Shown: positions 60,401-63,229 of the stretch, one piece after another
Layout: each line of letters opens with the position of its first letter
Position numbering within the stretch: position 1 is the first letter of the stretch
NCBI GenBank assembly: GCA_947652605.1
Contig: OX393576.1
Location: forward strand, 18,688,575-18,752,574
From: Elmis aenea
Lineage: Eukaryota; Arthropoda; Insecta; Coleoptera; Elmidae
Direction: 5' to 3'
Length of the DNA stretch: 64,000 bases
Position numbers and translations under genes: made by a program
Notes under the pieces: model-generated
Told to the model about the DNA's origin: nothing
The model's input: the letters and a program-made list of their open reading frames with translations, nothing else
Databases searched by the model: none

Positions 60401-63229
60401 TCTTTCGGAAAATCTTAATCCCATCAACCGACTTTAGTACCACCAAGTGAGGTTTCTTTGTGAGACCTATTCGGTGATGTTTGTATATTTAAAAAAGTTC
60501 CACGGCACGCTAGATAATGAACAAAAATCAAAATTGACATTTTTCAAAAATAGTCATAACTCTGTTATACTTGACGGTATAAAAATATTTTTGGGGAAAA
60601 AGTTTTGATTTTTTTACGCACTGTAAAATGAAAACATTCATTTGTTTCAATATTGTTTAAATACTTTGATAATTTACAAACTTGCATTTTTGTAACTGGA
60701 AACCATAGTTGGCTATGATTTCATGAAAAAGCGTTTTTTCTCCTCTTTTTATAATATAAGGTTAAACGTATTTATTTTGATATACAGGGTGGTGCTTTTT
60801 TCGATGCTCACCATTGCTATCTTGGAAACGGTAAGAGATACAAGGTCGGTTAAATTAGAGAAAAGTTGCACATTTTTATGGTGATTGAGAATCTGAAAAG
60901 AAATCCTGGATATTTTGATTCGTTTTTGATTTATTACAAAAAAACTGAAAAATGTGATTTTAGAAAAATATTATTATCTCCCCTACCATTGACGCTATTT
61001 CATTTAAACTTGGTAACTTTATGTTTTTGACCGTTCTGGGTTTGATGACGTCAACAGAAATTTTCTAAACCTTCTAGATTTCAAGTTGCGATAGTCAACT
61101 TTTTTATTTCTTATGGCCGCCATATTGGATTTTAACACCATCAGACAGACAAAAAAATTAGCTTTTCAGATTGGTAACCAACATACCTTTTTTCTTTCAA
61201 AAAACTTGTTGAAATTTTAAAATTTGTGTAAATAATTCATAAAAACGAGAATGCTCTGAAAAACAATTGAAATTATAATATAAATCAAAGTGATACAACA
61301 TTTTATAGGTCTAATGATAACGAAATTAAGATTGTTGGAAACATATTTAGAAGATATTAGGCGAATTGCCATTATTAACAATTCAAAATCATCAGTAGTT
61401 TCAGCATGAAGGAGCTGGTCCTCACAACGCCCGCATTGTAAAATGATATTAATTTAGATGTACGGTTTCAAAATTCATGACTTGGTACGTTTGGTCCTGT
61501 TCATTGGCCTCCGCGATCGCCATGTTTAATGCCTATGGATTACTTTTACATTGATGTTGTTTATGCAACCCCAACGGAAGATATTGAACTTCTTCGCCGT
61601 AAAATCAAAAATGCTTTCGACTCTATTTCGAGACAAACTATCCTAAAGGCAGTGGACGAAATGAATCTGAGGACTAACCAATACATCATACATAACGGCG
61701 CGCACTTTAAACAATTTAAATAATTATTTATCTTGTGTTTTAAATTTATTGTCCTTTCGTTATTTTGTTAAATGTTGTGTCACTTTGGTTTATATTATAA
61801 TTTCAATTGTTTTTCAGAGCATTCTCGATTTTATGAATTATTTACACAAATTTTAAAATTTCAAAAAGTTTTTTGAAAGAAAAAAGGTATGTTGGTTACC
61901 AATCTGAAAAGCTAATTTTTTTGTCTGTCTGATGGTGTAAAAATCCAATATGGCGGCCATAAGAAATAAAAAAGTTGACTATCGCAACTTGAAATCTAGA
62001 AGGCTTAGAAAATTTCTGTTGACGTCATCAAACCCAGGACGGTCAAAAACATAGAGTTACCAAGTTTAAATGAAATAGCGTCAAAGGTAGGGAAGATAAT
62101 AATATTTTTCTAAAATCACATTTTTCAGTTTTTTTGTAATAAATCAAAAACGAATCAAAATATCCAGGATTTCTTTTCAGATTCTTAATCGCCATAAAAA
62201 TGTGCAACTTTTCTCTAATTTAACCGACCTTGTATCTCTTACCGTTTCCAAGATAGCAATGGTGAGCATCGAAAAAAGCACCACCTAAAAAAAATAATTT
62301 ATCAGAAAGTCCCTATACAGCTATGGAGTGCCATGAATTTAAACAATATGAAAACAAATGAATGTTTTCATTTTACAGTGCGTACACAAATCTACAACTT
62401 TTTCCCAAAAACATTTTTGTACCATCAAGTATAATCGAGTTATTGACGATTAAAAAAAAACACCCATTTTGAATTTTGTTCATTATCTAGCGTGCCATGG
62501 GACAATTTTTTGAACATACAAGCATCACTTGATAGGTCTCAGGAAACAATTTGTCTAACTTAAACTTTTTTGTAGCTCTTACCGTTTACGAGATCCCAAT
62601 AGTGGGCCTTCTATGTAGCCCGCCCTGTACAACAGATCTAAATTAAATTTCGCAGACCAAGTAAAATTGCATATTGATTGAATAAATATAATTTCGCACC
62701 TTATAAAATTAATACGGCCATAATAACAATAATAAATAATAATATTTACTTCGATTATTTAAGTTTATTTACTCAAATAGATTTGAATCAGTCATGCAAT
62801 TGCACGCACTTTCAAACATTCAACTACAATTATATAAAGTTTTTATTCTAATACAGAACGAGTCGCGGTAACTATGGACCTTTAATAAACGATTTGTATT
62901 CGATAAGCGAATTTCGGTGGCAAATTACGAACTACAGATGTGAAAAATCGTTCTGATTCTGGATGCCGTCATTTAATCCCATAATGCCCGTGAAGGTGGT
63001 GAGGTTAGCGCGACCGACTCTCCCGCGAGAACAAAAAATCGATTTCATAATATCGGTTACATATATTACATCGCAGCATATAATACGTTTTTTAACCAGC
63101 TCTACCACTAATATTCTTTCGTAAAATAAACTCATTTATTTCATAATAATACATCAACATTAACTTACTTATGTCACAGATCATGAGGATCGTCGCGGTA
63201 ATGTACAGTAGACGTACGACGAACTCCAT
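220..63229 (-). CDS. Cad87A: Cadherin-87A-like protocadherin, N-terminal 1,320 codons (16 exons, 3' end outside window)
   Basis: This is a transmembrane cadherin whose tandem extracellular repeats mediate calcium-dependent adhesion. Sixteen coding exons (61, 209, 138, 261, 193, 113, 198, 507, 324, 124, 290, 289, 216, 618, 221 and 198 nt) join at GT-AG sites with matching phases to give 3,960 nt with no stop. The product is a signal peptide (residues 1 to about 20), eleven full cadherin repeats and most of a twelfth. Repeat ends are marked by linker motifs such as DENDNAPIF, DVNDEPPKF, DSNDNAPSF, DTNDNPPVF and DVNDNPPAF, and strands by LDRE or LDYE motifs. The first repeats (NMNLALSE-type start, VKPLDRE, NPMNYFLLDA, ARPLDKEA) match my memory of insect Cad87A. 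The family's membrane span and tail are not in the window. The ortholog name is from memory; membership of the cadherin superfamily is certain. Confidence 0.85.
473..693 (-). CDS. Cad87A: Cad87A-like exon 15 (residues 1181-1254)
   Basis: 221 nt, entered in phase 1, acceptor TTTTTTATAG, donor GAG then GTATAA. It ends repeat 11 (IVEARDGEGNGKFSDRAQV, then NVNEHKPIF) and opens repeat 12. The linker NVNEHKP departs from the usual DxNDNxP, so one calcium ligand set is weakened. Confidence 0.85.
867..1321. mobile_element. Degraded palindromic element, same family as 2472-3687
   Basis: It begins CAGAGTGGACC after a TA and ends GGTCCACCCTG. Its left and middle match the left arm of the 2472-3687 element (for example ACAAGTGATGTTTGCAAT near 1235), and it then jumps directly to that element's terminal 50 bp. 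It is an older internally deleted copy in the intron between exons 14 and 15, ending 47 bp from the exon 14 donor. Confidence 0.75.
1368..1985 (-). CDS. Cad87A: Cad87A-like exon 14 (residues 975-1180)
   Basis: 618 nt, the largest exon, phase 1 in and out. It ends repeat 9 (NVNDNDPIF), contains the whole of repeat 10 (to IIDENDNAPKF) and most of repeat 11 (NATDKDPGINGNIHYSI). Donor CAAG then GTAAAT; acceptor AATTTTCAG. Confidence 0.88.
2042..2257 (-). CDS. Cad87A: Cad87A-like exon 13 (residues 903-974)
   Basis: 216 nt, phase 1 in and out. It ends repeat 8 (ITITDVNDNPPAF) and carries the first half of repeat 9 (SLREEQPVGTIVATYSAIDED). Acceptor TTTTTGCAG, donor ACAG then GTATAA. Confidence 0.87.
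2472..3687. mobile_element. Palindromic Tc1/mariner-type element with about 525-bp terminal inverted repeats
   Basis: The element starts CAGGGTGGACCAAATTCG and ends with the complement, CGAATTTGGTCCACCCTG, flanked by TA on both sides. The arms (2472 to about 2996 and about 3164-3687) are nearly perfect inverted repeats; only about 165 bp of loop is unique. It sits in the intron between exons 12 and 13. The TA target duplication and CAGGGTG ends place it in the Tc1/mariner superfamily. It encodes no full transposase. Confidence 0.92.
3071..3169 (+). pseudogene. Residual transposase N-terminus in the loop of the palindromic element
   Basis: ATG at 3071 opens 32 codons ending at TGA 3167-3169, which falls at the start of the right arm. 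The product begins MAKFELFEKFNMLKYYSVSD and continues KNVAAVSEFTW. The spacing and residues resemble the first helix-turn-helix of the intact transposase at 50050-51105 (MAYSREEKNDMLFCYYSCN, then RDVNAASELY). I infer that the element is an internal-deletion derivative of an autonomous transposon. Confidence 0.6.
3747..4035 (-). CDS. Cad87A: Cad87A-like exon 12 (residues 807-902)
   Basis: 289 nt, phase 0 in, phase 1 out. It carries most of repeat 8 (MEDAQIGTVVHTLMALDPD; SVDRNSGKVTILNPLQRD). Acceptor GTTGTAG, donor CAAG then GTATGC. Confidence 0.85.
4511..4800 (-). CDS. Cad87A: Cad87A-like exon 11 (residues 710-806)
   Basis: 290 nt, completes the split glycine codon from exon 10. It carries most of repeat 7 (IIKLEAIDADTGVNAEIRYR; LDYDRRNTYNIEILAVD) and its linker NTNDKIPYF. 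The downstream intron (4036-4510) holds nothing I recognise. Confidence 0.86.
4855..4978 (-). CDS. Cad87A: Cad87A-like exon 10 (residues 669-709)
   Basis: 124 nt with no internal ATG. It ends repeat 6 (ASDGKYTATAIVNITIRDVN, then NNVPTF) and starts repeat 7 (SRESYVTAVTEDKPIG). Donor ATAG then GTAAAA; acceptor TTTTAG. Confidence 0.86.
5069..5392 (-). CDS. Cad87A: Cad87A-like exon 9 (residues 561-668)
   Basis: 324 nt, phase 0 both ends, no in-frame ATG. It ends repeat 5 (ATDDDGKGQT; SLTDTNDNPPVF) and carries most of repeat 6 (IDPNTGKIRIASNKGLDL). Acceptor CTTATAG, donor GAG then GTAAAC. Confidence 0.87.
5393..6089 (-). other. Intron between exons 8 and 9
   Basis: 697 bp of AT-rich sequence. 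I see no coding, repeat or structured element. Confidence 0.6.
6090..6596 (-). CDS. Cad87A: Cad87A-like exon 8 (residues 392-560)
   Basis: 507 nt, phase 0 both ends. It carries most of repeat 4 (LNDISGAFSIEPK; SLDYEDPNQRKFI; DSNDNAPSF) and repeat 5 (ATISEMSSPGTLVTTIVAKD; CLDYETKPEYLLQFK). The cysteine pair in ECEHPGQGEC inside repeat 5 may form a local disulfide. Acceptor TTTTAG, donor AAG then GTAATA. Confidence 0.9.
6649..6846 (-). CDS. Cad87A: Cad87A-like exon 7 (residues 326-391)
   Basis: 198 nt, phase 0 both ends. It ends repeat 3 (AREMVDGIRGDDPMT; IKDVNDEPPKF) and begins repeat 4 (YIQIPENIASGSALPDLNMT). Acceptor TTTCAACAG, donor GTG then GTAAGT. Confidence 0.9.
6908..7020 (-). CDS. Cad87A: Cad87A-like exon 6 (residues 288-325)
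   Basis: 113 nt, entered in phase 1. It carries the middle of repeat 3: NPMNYFLLDAITGEIRTARP then LDKEA. This is the segment I most associate with insect Cad87A. Acceptor TATGTTTCAG, donor AGG then GTAAGT. Confidence 0.9.
7075..7267 (-). CDS. Cad87A: Cad87A-like exon 5 (residues 224-287)
   Basis: 193 nt, phase 0 in, phase 1 out. It ends repeat 2 (DGELNSTTTVTVNVGDVQNS, then PPVF) and starts repeat 3 (IDEDAPINTLVLTVHAEDGD). Acceptor TTTTTTTAG, donor ACCA then GTATGC. Confidence 0.87.
7268..7898 (-). other. Intron between exons 4 and 5
   Basis: 631 bp of AT-rich sequence. I see no recognisable element or hidden exon. Confidence 0.6.
7899..8159 (-). CDS. Cad87A: Cad87A-like exon 4 (residues 137-223)
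   Basis: 261 nt, phase 0 both ends. It carries most of repeat 2 (VPYEISVLEDTPIGTTVFSN; LDYRIQQSYQFLLLAT). Two cysteines (VECVALP, NNSCNMF) are about a dozen residues apart and could pair. Acceptor TTTCTAG, donor ACA then GTAAGT. Confidence 0.88.
8217..8354 (-). CDS. Cad87A: Cad87A-like exon 3 (residues 91-136)
   Basis: 138 nt, phase 0 both ends, no in-frame ATG. It ends repeat 1 (VNDTLNFFVTIEDEVKDAP; VIILDENDNAPIFQN). Acceptor TTTGTTTCAG, donor AAT then GTATGT. Confidence 0.88.
8410..8618 (-). CDS. Cad87A: Cad87A-like exon 2 (residues 21-90)
   Basis: 209 nt, first two bases complete a split threonine codon from the signal-peptide exon. It carries the first half of repeat 1: TNLPPSFSLDMNNLALSE, GSDPENSPVHFGLHGTDLF, VVKPLDRE. 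Acceptor TTTAATTTCAG, donor GAG then GTATTT. The ATG further upstream lies in intron sequence before this acceptor, so a start there is rejected. Confidence 0.88.
8730..9260. mobile_element. Possible degenerate inverted-repeat element
   Basis: It starts CAGTGTGTTC after TA. AAAACTACTTTATGATTTAA near 8747 is mirrored by an inverted copy near 9224-9250. About 24 bp match well; the rest has decayed, and a separate solo end (GGACCATCCTATA near 9050) lies between. The boundaries are uncertain. Confidence 0.35.
9261..10100. other. Intronic spacer with TTTCG-rich tract
   Basis: AT-rich sequence. Near 9690-9790 TTTCGTTTC/TTTCATTTC words recur, as in a degenerate simple repeat. Nothing else is recognised. 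Confidence 0.4.
10101..10792. mobile_element. GC-rich nonautonomous element with inverted termini
   Basis: The ends read TTA then GCCGCATTTACAC, and GTAAAGGCGGC, with internal match GACGCTTTCCTGTGCGA against TCGCGCAGGAAAGCG. The flank is TTA on the left and TAT on the right, so a 3-bp target as in PIF/Harbinger is possible but not shown. The word GCGCAGGAAAGCG and its complement recur several times inside. The base composition is clearly more GC-rich than the surroundings. The open frames here are incidental. Confidence 0.6.
10793..11562. other. Intronic spacer with a duplicated module
   Basis: Mostly unremarkable. The stretch 11432-11560 is repeated, with divergence, at 19821-19955 (shared words AGAATCTTAAAGAA and CAATAGTTTG). 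Confidence 0.5.
11563..12073. mobile_element. Palindromic CAGGGTG-type element
   Basis: It starts CAGGGTGTTTCATAATTG after TA and ends with AATTATGAAACCC before TA. The arms share GCAACCGCCGTATTTTTGAG and ATGCTGATCCT in inverted order. It is directly adjacent to the next element, separated only by TATA. Confidence 0.8.
12114..13815. mobile_element. hAT-type element with 8-bp target duplication
   Basis: The ends are CAGGGCCGTGTCTAGG and CTAAACACGGCCCTG. The 8-bp sequence ATTGCTAT flanks both sides, and removing the insert restores the host element seen intact at 60785. The subterminal sequence is very GC-rich (GGCGCCCGGGGC on both ends). No transposase is present; the interior holds a duplicated AT-rich module (12258-12322 and 12353-12427) and an antisense LINE ORF1. 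Confidence 0.88.
12682..13428 (-). pseudogene. LINE ORF1-like protein inside the hAT element
   Basis: The first frame starts at 13428 (MEKFFKANGSSYKRKRDKEE). It has a basic N-terminus, a long Glu/Lys coiled coil (VKVINQLVEEVKKIREEQ, ENEELRKKMLSLENRIEE) and a segment like an RNA-binding fold (YKIVIKGAKFDESN). A stop near 12928-12930 and 18 further bases separate it from a continuation (12682-12909) with DNDLTVKEREIQRKIREEAE and a C-terminal WLWNKEKEE. The layout fits ORF1 of a non-LTR retrotransposon. No reverse transcriptase follows. The identification rests on architecture and recall, not on a search. Confidence 0.55.
14320..14754. other. Intronic spacer
   Basis: AT-rich, with a small ACCGGTAAACCGGT palindrome near 14632 and further ACCGGT words just after it. 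Not assigned. Confidence 0.4.
14755..16710 (-). mobile_element. Jockey-like LINE, 5' portion (ORF1 and start of ORF2)
   Basis: Reading right to left: a gag-like ORF1 in three frames (16706-16491, 16272-15982, 15901-15248), then the start of an endonuclease ORF2. ORF1 has three cysteine knuckles (CKRCQAYGYTQKYC, CVKCPGKYLTVDC, CVHCGSNHPANYRGC) and a Gln-rich tail. ORF2 begins near 15247 with LRVIALNANGLLQHQQEL and continues GFKVHHTIHPENATKGGSAI, typical of Jockey endonucleases. It then jumps to IPDLIDFF and DMDSDH, so part of the endonuclease is deleted and the reverse transcriptase is absent. Stops and frameshifts show it is dead. Confidence 0.85.
16711..18345. other. Intronic spacer
   Basis: AT-rich. 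The first roughly 100 bases may be 5' UTR of the LINE to the left. Nothing else is recognised. Confidence 0.5.
19205..19809. mobile_element. Palindromic CAGGGTGGTCC element
   Basis: It is flanked by TA and starts CAGGGTGGTCCAAATTCGAT; it ends TTGGACCACCCTG. The arms share GAGAAACGGTTAAACTACCA and its complement. A partial relative is at 41166-41640. Confidence 0.85.
20668..20748. repeat. GC-rich 27-bp tandem repeat, three units
   Basis: The unit CTCGTGAGCGACTCTC followed by (T/C)TCGCTCGCTC occurs twice almost exactly and a third time with changes. It lies within the decayed element above. Confidence 0.85.
21000..22496. other. Intronic spacer
   Basis: AT-rich with no recognised element or credible gene. 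Confidence 0.5.
22497..22836 (+). pseudogene. CR1-like LINE fragment, C-terminal reverse transcriptase part
   Basis: It translates with stops to KVFKKIGFLGR, then LIYKSIIAPHFEYCSSILF and DLDRLQKFQNRAMRIILQF. This matches the same region of the longer copy at 32555-34262 (VYRSLIAPHFDYCASILF). A palindromic element interrupts it at 22839. Confidence 0.75.
22839..23310. mobile_element. Palindromic CCGGGTG element
   Basis: It starts CCGGGTGTAACTGAAATCAG and ends CTGATTTCAGTTACACCCGG, flanked by TA. The arms are about 170 bp and share TTCACTTCCGG and GCCGGAAATG. The 123-residue open frame across it is a by-product of the palindrome. Confidence 0.9.
23313..23572 (+). pseudogene. CR1-like LINE fragment, 3' end after the insertion
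   Basis: It continues the LINE: LKFYNDLTSELDSET, then a 3' end GCTAAATAAATTGCATCATT followed by ATT repeats. The copy at 32555-34262 ends the same way. Confidence 0.65.
23573..25162. other. Intronic spacer
   Basis: Very AT-rich sequence with no recognised element. Confidence 0.5.
25163..25888. mobile_element. Diverged palindromic CCGGGTG element
   Basis: The left end CCGGTAATTTAGTTTGATTG and the right end CAATCAAACTGAATCACCCGG are inverted copies. TATATTTTTGTAAA and GGCGATAGT recur in inverted order further in. The right flank is TA. Confidence 0.7.
25889..29694. other. Intronic spacer with element remnants
   Basis: Mostly unremarkable. A short remnant with AAGGTGGTGCCG near 27100 and AGTGGACCAACCTG ending near 27302 looks like a deleted CAGGGTGG-type element. 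A solo CAGGGTGTTC end lies at 28852. No credible gene. Confidence 0.4.
29695..30634. mobile_element. Foldback element with TAGAGTAAAGTGCCC termini
   Basis: The termini TAGAGTAAAGTGCCCTAATA and TATTAGGGCACTTTACTCTA are exact inverted copies. The phrase TAATATGGAA recurs inside. It encodes the tail of a protein with a zinc finger (next entry). Confidence 0.85.
30121..30225 (+). pseudogene. C-terminal PHD-like zinc finger remnant of a transposase
   Basis: The frame reads TAIWVQCQKCQKWAHEKCAK, then YQKKKQFYCPTCKK and stop (TAA 30223-30225). The Cys-x2-Cys, Trp-x-His-x3-Cys and Cys-x2-Cys spacing is that of the C-terminal half of a PHD finger. Some pogo-like and other insect transposases end in such a finger. 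The upstream catalytic domain is absent here. That it belongs to this element's transposase is inferred. Confidence 0.55.
30962..31581. mobile_element. PIF/Harbinger-like nonautonomous element
   Basis: The left end AACCGCGTACAGACC and right end GGTCTGTACGCGAC are inverted copies, flanked by TTA on both sides. The subterminal sequences are rich in GTTCGCGAAC words. A 3-bp TTA target fits PIF/Harbinger. Confidence 0.7.
31110..31304 (+). pseudogene. Possible N-terminal fragment of a PIF/Harbinger protein
   Basis: The frame from ATG at 31110 starts MSSSDEDILVTAFAAFKFVK and soon becomes low-complexity Phe/Leu. The acidic serine-rich start resembles N-termini of PIF/Harbinger transposases as I recall them. 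The rest is not recognisable. Confidence 0.4.
31585..32554. other. Intronic spacer with a duplicated module
   Basis: The stretch 31850-32040 is repeated in diverged form at 36885-37080 (shared AAATCATAATTCGA, CTCTCGGG/CGCGGG, TTCACTATT/TCCACTATT in the same order). Otherwise nothing is recognised. Confidence 0.5.
32555..34262 (+). pseudogene. CR1-like LINE, 5'-truncated reverse transcriptase
   Basis: A reverse transcriptase broken by stops (after SDA near 32971, after WKQ near 33040, TGA near 33454, TAA near 33793). Motifs in order: GIFPESWKTALVVPIPK; FRPINILP; VLDFKRAFETIDR; GVPQGSVLGPLLFVLYLND; NLFADDTLIT (the catalytic FADD); KYLGVMIDNKLKF; SLIAPHFDYCASILF; then FNELPVEIKQTT. It ends with AATAAAGATTTATTATC and ATT repeats, as is usual for CR1-like LINEs. 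The endonuclease is missing. Confidence 0.9.
34263..41165. other. Long intronic spacer with minor remnants
   Basis: No credible gene. A GC-rich patch 34342-34552 (CAGGGCCGATGCGAGG; CCCGGGCCC) may be a hAT-type remnant. 36525-36830 is rich in GGAGTCGGGAGTCG words with inverted CGACTCC-like copies. The module at 36885-37080 repeats 31850-32040. A solo CAGGGTGT end lies near 39888. Confidence 0.45.
36525..36830. repeat. GAGTCGG-rich repeat
   Basis: It contains GGAGTCGGGAGTCG three times in variants and ACTCCCGACTT in inverse. It could be a small nonautonomous DNA element, but the ends are not clear. Confidence 0.35.
41166..41640. mobile_element. Half of a CAGGGTGGACC palindromic element
   Basis: It starts CAGGGTGGACCAAACTCGAT after TA and follows the complement of the right two thirds of the 19205-19809 element (GAGAAACGGTTAAG, AAATATCGAAAAA). 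The matching far end is missing. Confidence 0.75.
41641..43675. other. Intronic spacer
   Basis: AT-rich. A GTTATAT/GTTATGT microrepeat lies at 42337-42363. A weak coding-looking stretch near 42590-42700 was not identified. Confidence 0.4.
43680..43838. mobile_element. Short inverted-repeat element, possibly piggyBac-like
   Basis: The ends CCCTTTCGCTGC and GCAGCGAAAGGG are exact inverted copies enclosing about 135 bp. CCCTTT-type termini occur in piggyBac-like elements, but the TTAA target is not intact here. Confidence 0.45.
43839..46189. other. Intronic spacer
   Basis: AT-rich with no recognised element or credible gene. Confidence 0.45.
46190..46565 (-). pseudogene. LINE reverse-transcriptase tail relic
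   Basis: On the minus strand it reads VTLHDHIQNEEITTRLKAES, then after a frame change PRGRISCGNPGKRCSNQ. Both resemble the C-terminal tail of RTE/CR1-type reverse transcriptases (DRIRNEE and basic PRGxRxxGRP motifs). Heavily decayed. Confidence 0.4.
46840..47460 (+). pseudogene. Mariner-type transposase relic
   Basis: Fragments in shifting frames follow the mariner order: TVYKWVDLFRERPKNR, FVPQGQTVNVEVFKRSRERV, QSSLPELWAKKY, LHCDNAHLHTYGV (the HDNAPxH motif altered), and the tail GEKYFEGDYV. Stops and frameshifts make it dead. Terminal repeats were not identified. Confidence 0.6.
47461..48599. other. Intronic spacer
   Basis: No recognised element apart from a solo CAGGGAGTGT end near 48350. 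Confidence 0.4.
48600..48967 (+). pseudogene. LINE reverse-transcriptase tail relic
   Basis: It reads AMEMNFWSRSCKLTIMEKIR, then NEDIQERVNAEWSLTDLFKE, then KKRGKPKTR and a degraded end. This is the usual C-terminal tail of insect RTE-type reverse transcriptases. It runs into an AT dinucleotide repeat. Confidence 0.6.
48968..48983. repeat. AT dinucleotide microsatellite
   Basis: About eight AT units directly after the LINE tail, as expected for a LINE 3' end. Confidence 0.8.
49411..51688. mobile_element. Complete mariner-like transposon with long terminal inverted repeats
   Basis: It starts CAGGGTGACAATAATCTACA and ends TGTAGATTATTGTCACCCTG, flanked by TA. The arms (about 49411-49895 and 51205-51688) are nearly identical inverted repeats of roughly 480 bp. 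A full-length transposase gene lies between. This is the only apparently intact transposon in the window. Confidence 0.93.
50050..51105 (-). CDS. Mariner/Tc1-superfamily transposase, 351 residues, uninterrupted
   Basis: It catalyses cut-and-paste transposition in the nucleus by binding the element's inverted repeats. Residues 1-110 look like two helix-turn-helix domains (NDMLFCYYSCNRDVNAASEL; ASVREIGLECNVSREQARII). The catalytic domain shows D154 in LFTDEAKF, D246 in YFQHDGAPAHNAQIV and D287 in PDLTPLDFFLWG, which is 40 residues between the second and third acidic residue by my count (35 if D282 is used). That spacing is unlike classic mariner DD34D and nearer to DD41D-type families. The length is normal for the superfamily. 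The start is the first ATG, about 100 bp inside the arm. No stop or frameshift was seen, so it may be functional. Confidence 0.9.
   Translation of the reverse strand: MAYSREEKNDMLFCYYSCNRDVNAASELYLLTYMERRQPDKRLFAKLEANLKQYGSFSKPKDAKINFNEDTEVLVLAYNTFKPTASVREIGLECNVSREQARIILKQNNFNPYHHHIGNTLYPTDLDRRLNYATWFVEESRRHELFSQSILFTDEAKFTNNGLFNRKNHIYWARENPHLTVERRDQHVFSIYVWCAILGTKILGPYFYEENLNSERYLLFLQNQLEEMLDDLPLNLIQNLNYFQHDGAPAHNAQIVSNYLLEKFPNWIGNRGPIAWPPRSPDLTPLDFFLWGTIKDKVYKERPHSVDHLKTNIRAAVAEIRHNTLLKVQSEILKRCQLCVQENGGHFEALL
51689..52454. other. Intronic spacer
   Basis: AT-rich with no recognised element. Confidence 0.5.
52642..52787. repeat. Perfect 63-bp inverted repeat with 20-bp loop
   Basis: The arms 52642-52704 and 52725-52787 are exact reverse complements as far as I can read, containing CTGAGAGTAAAGTACTCTCG and TAGCGTCGCCAAGGATACAG. 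The sequence is more GC-rich than the flanks. Confidence 0.93.
52944..53767. mobile_element. piggyBac-like nonautonomous element
   Basis: TTAA flanks both ends. The termini are CCCTTTGACTACCA and TGGTAGTCAAACGG, and the subterminal GGGACACATACGTCCC is mirrored by GGGACATATATGTCCC. TTAA targets and CCCTTTG ends are typical of piggyBac-like elements. No transposase. Confidence 0.75.
53908..54960. other. Intronic spacer
   Basis: AT-rich with no recognised element. Confidence 0.5.
54961..55680 (+). pseudogene. Jockey-like LINE, 5'-truncated, with poly(A) tail
   Basis: An open frame of 195 codons covers the C-terminal part of a Jockey reverse transcriptase: RRWKIKLNGSKSSHITFTLR, TVKYLGLHLDNKVNWKDHI, LLIYKSVIRPIWTYGIELWG, TQSKTLRAITNAPWYVSN. 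A GC-richer 3' UTR and a run of thirteen A follow at 55665-55677. The frame has few defects, suggesting a relatively young insertion. The fragment has no start codon of its own and is not functional. Confidence 0.88.
55681..56179. other. Intronic spacer
   Basis: AT-rich with no recognised element. Confidence 0.5.
56180..57409. mobile_element. Outer CAGTGTGT/ACACCCTG element
   Basis: It is flanked by TA. The left AGTTGTATATC and ACTTTCAATGGTAAC segments are mirrored by GATATACAACTT and TTTTACCATTAAAATT on the right. Another palindromic element is nested within it. Confidence 0.7.
56669..57292. mobile_element. Nested palindromic CAGGGTGTGTA element
   Basis: It starts CAGGGTGTGTATAAATTGGT and ends CCAATTTTTACACACCCTG, flanked by TA. 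The arms share GGAAGCGCTACACGTG and ATGTTGTACCATGCTT with their complements. Confidence 0.9.
57410..58205. other. Intronic spacer
   Basis: No recognised element or gene. Confidence 0.5.
58269..58445 (-). pseudogene. Inverted duplicate of a mariner transposase C-terminus
   Basis: On the minus strand it reads YNLFRSLLLRFRNTDD, then KKFYKNGIEKLKNRWRTIL and stop. It parallels the right-arm C-terminus (KFYKNGIEKVKDRWRTIL) with several substitutions. Confidence 0.85.
58445..59006 (+). pseudogene. Mariner transposase, C-terminal two thirds, inactive
   Basis: It starts abruptly with LHRIVAGDEKWVQYVNNKRK (first catalytic Asp in GDEKW). It is frameshifted between 58560 and 58710, then has QHANARPH where mariners have HDNARPH, so the second catalytic Asp is Ala. 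The third motif YSPDIAPSDYHLFRSL is intact (DD34D class). The N-terminal DNA-binding part is missing. Confidence 0.85.
59230..59605 (+). pseudogene. Decayed mariner transposase relic
   Basis: Short segments match the mariner order: KVSA, stop, then ITKLSSAIERRIEP (compare KVSARWVP), and later TTVFRDREGILMFDF (compare ATVFWDREGVLL). Frames shift and stops occur in between. Confidence 0.45.
59689..60460. mobile_element. Second-level palindromic element nested in the outer element's left arm
   Basis: The left TACTAAAGTCGGTTGA and ATTTTCCGAAAGAAGATC are mirrored by GATCTTCTTTCGGAAAAT and CAACCGACTTTAGTACCACC. Its insertion point is visible by comparing with the uninterrupted right arm. The exact ends are uncertain by a few bases. 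Confidence 0.75.
60012..60294. mobile_element. Third-level element, deleted copy of the CCGGGTG family
   Basis: It starts CCAGGTGTAAATGAACTCTGG, ends CCAGAGTTCATTTACACCTGG, with TA both sides. The interior and right arm match 22839-23310 (TATTTGAGGTTATAAAAATT; CATTTCCGGCG), while the left arm is cut to about 22 bp. Confidence 0.8.
60785..62286. mobile_element. Mariner-like element with about 470-bp arms and a dead transposase
   Basis: It starts CAGGGTGGTGCTTTTTTCGA after TA and ends TCGAAAAAAGCACCACCT, the last bases eroded. The arms (about 60785-61255 and 61815-62286) are nearly identical in inverse. The same family occurs at 12078-14205. Confidence 0.9.
61402..61723 (+). pseudogene. C-terminal transposase relic of the mariner-like element
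   Basis: First frame QHEGAGPHNARIVK, then stop (second catalytic Asp replaced by Glu). After a frameshift, GPVHWPPRSPCLMPMDYF and a C-terminus ending NGAHFKQFK. It parallels QHDGAPAHNAQIV and GPIAWPPRSPDLTPLDFF of the intact enzyme at 50050-51105, so the two families are related. Confidence 0.8.
62628..63168. other. Intronic spacer next to exon 1
   Basis: No recognised element. It ends in the donor of the signal-peptide exon. Confidence 0.5.

Larger units (their letters stand above)
59608..62627. mobile_element. Outer foldback element hosting nested insertions
   Basis: It is flanked by TA; ends CAGAGTGGTCCATATAGAA and TTCTATGTAGCCCGCCCTG. The arms match along TCTCGTAAACGGTAAGAGCT and CACGCTAGATAATGAACAAA with their complements. 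The left arm is interrupted by 59689-60460, and the centre by 60785-62286. Confidence 0.85.
8619..63168 (-). other. Cad87A: Giant first coding intron of the cadherin gene (54,550 bp)
   Basis: It is bounded by donor GACATAA then GTAAGT at 63168 and acceptor TTTAATTTCAG at 8619-8620. The phase (1) matches across it. All long open frames inside are explained by mobile elements or look like chance; no nested host gene is supported. Confidence 0.75.
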
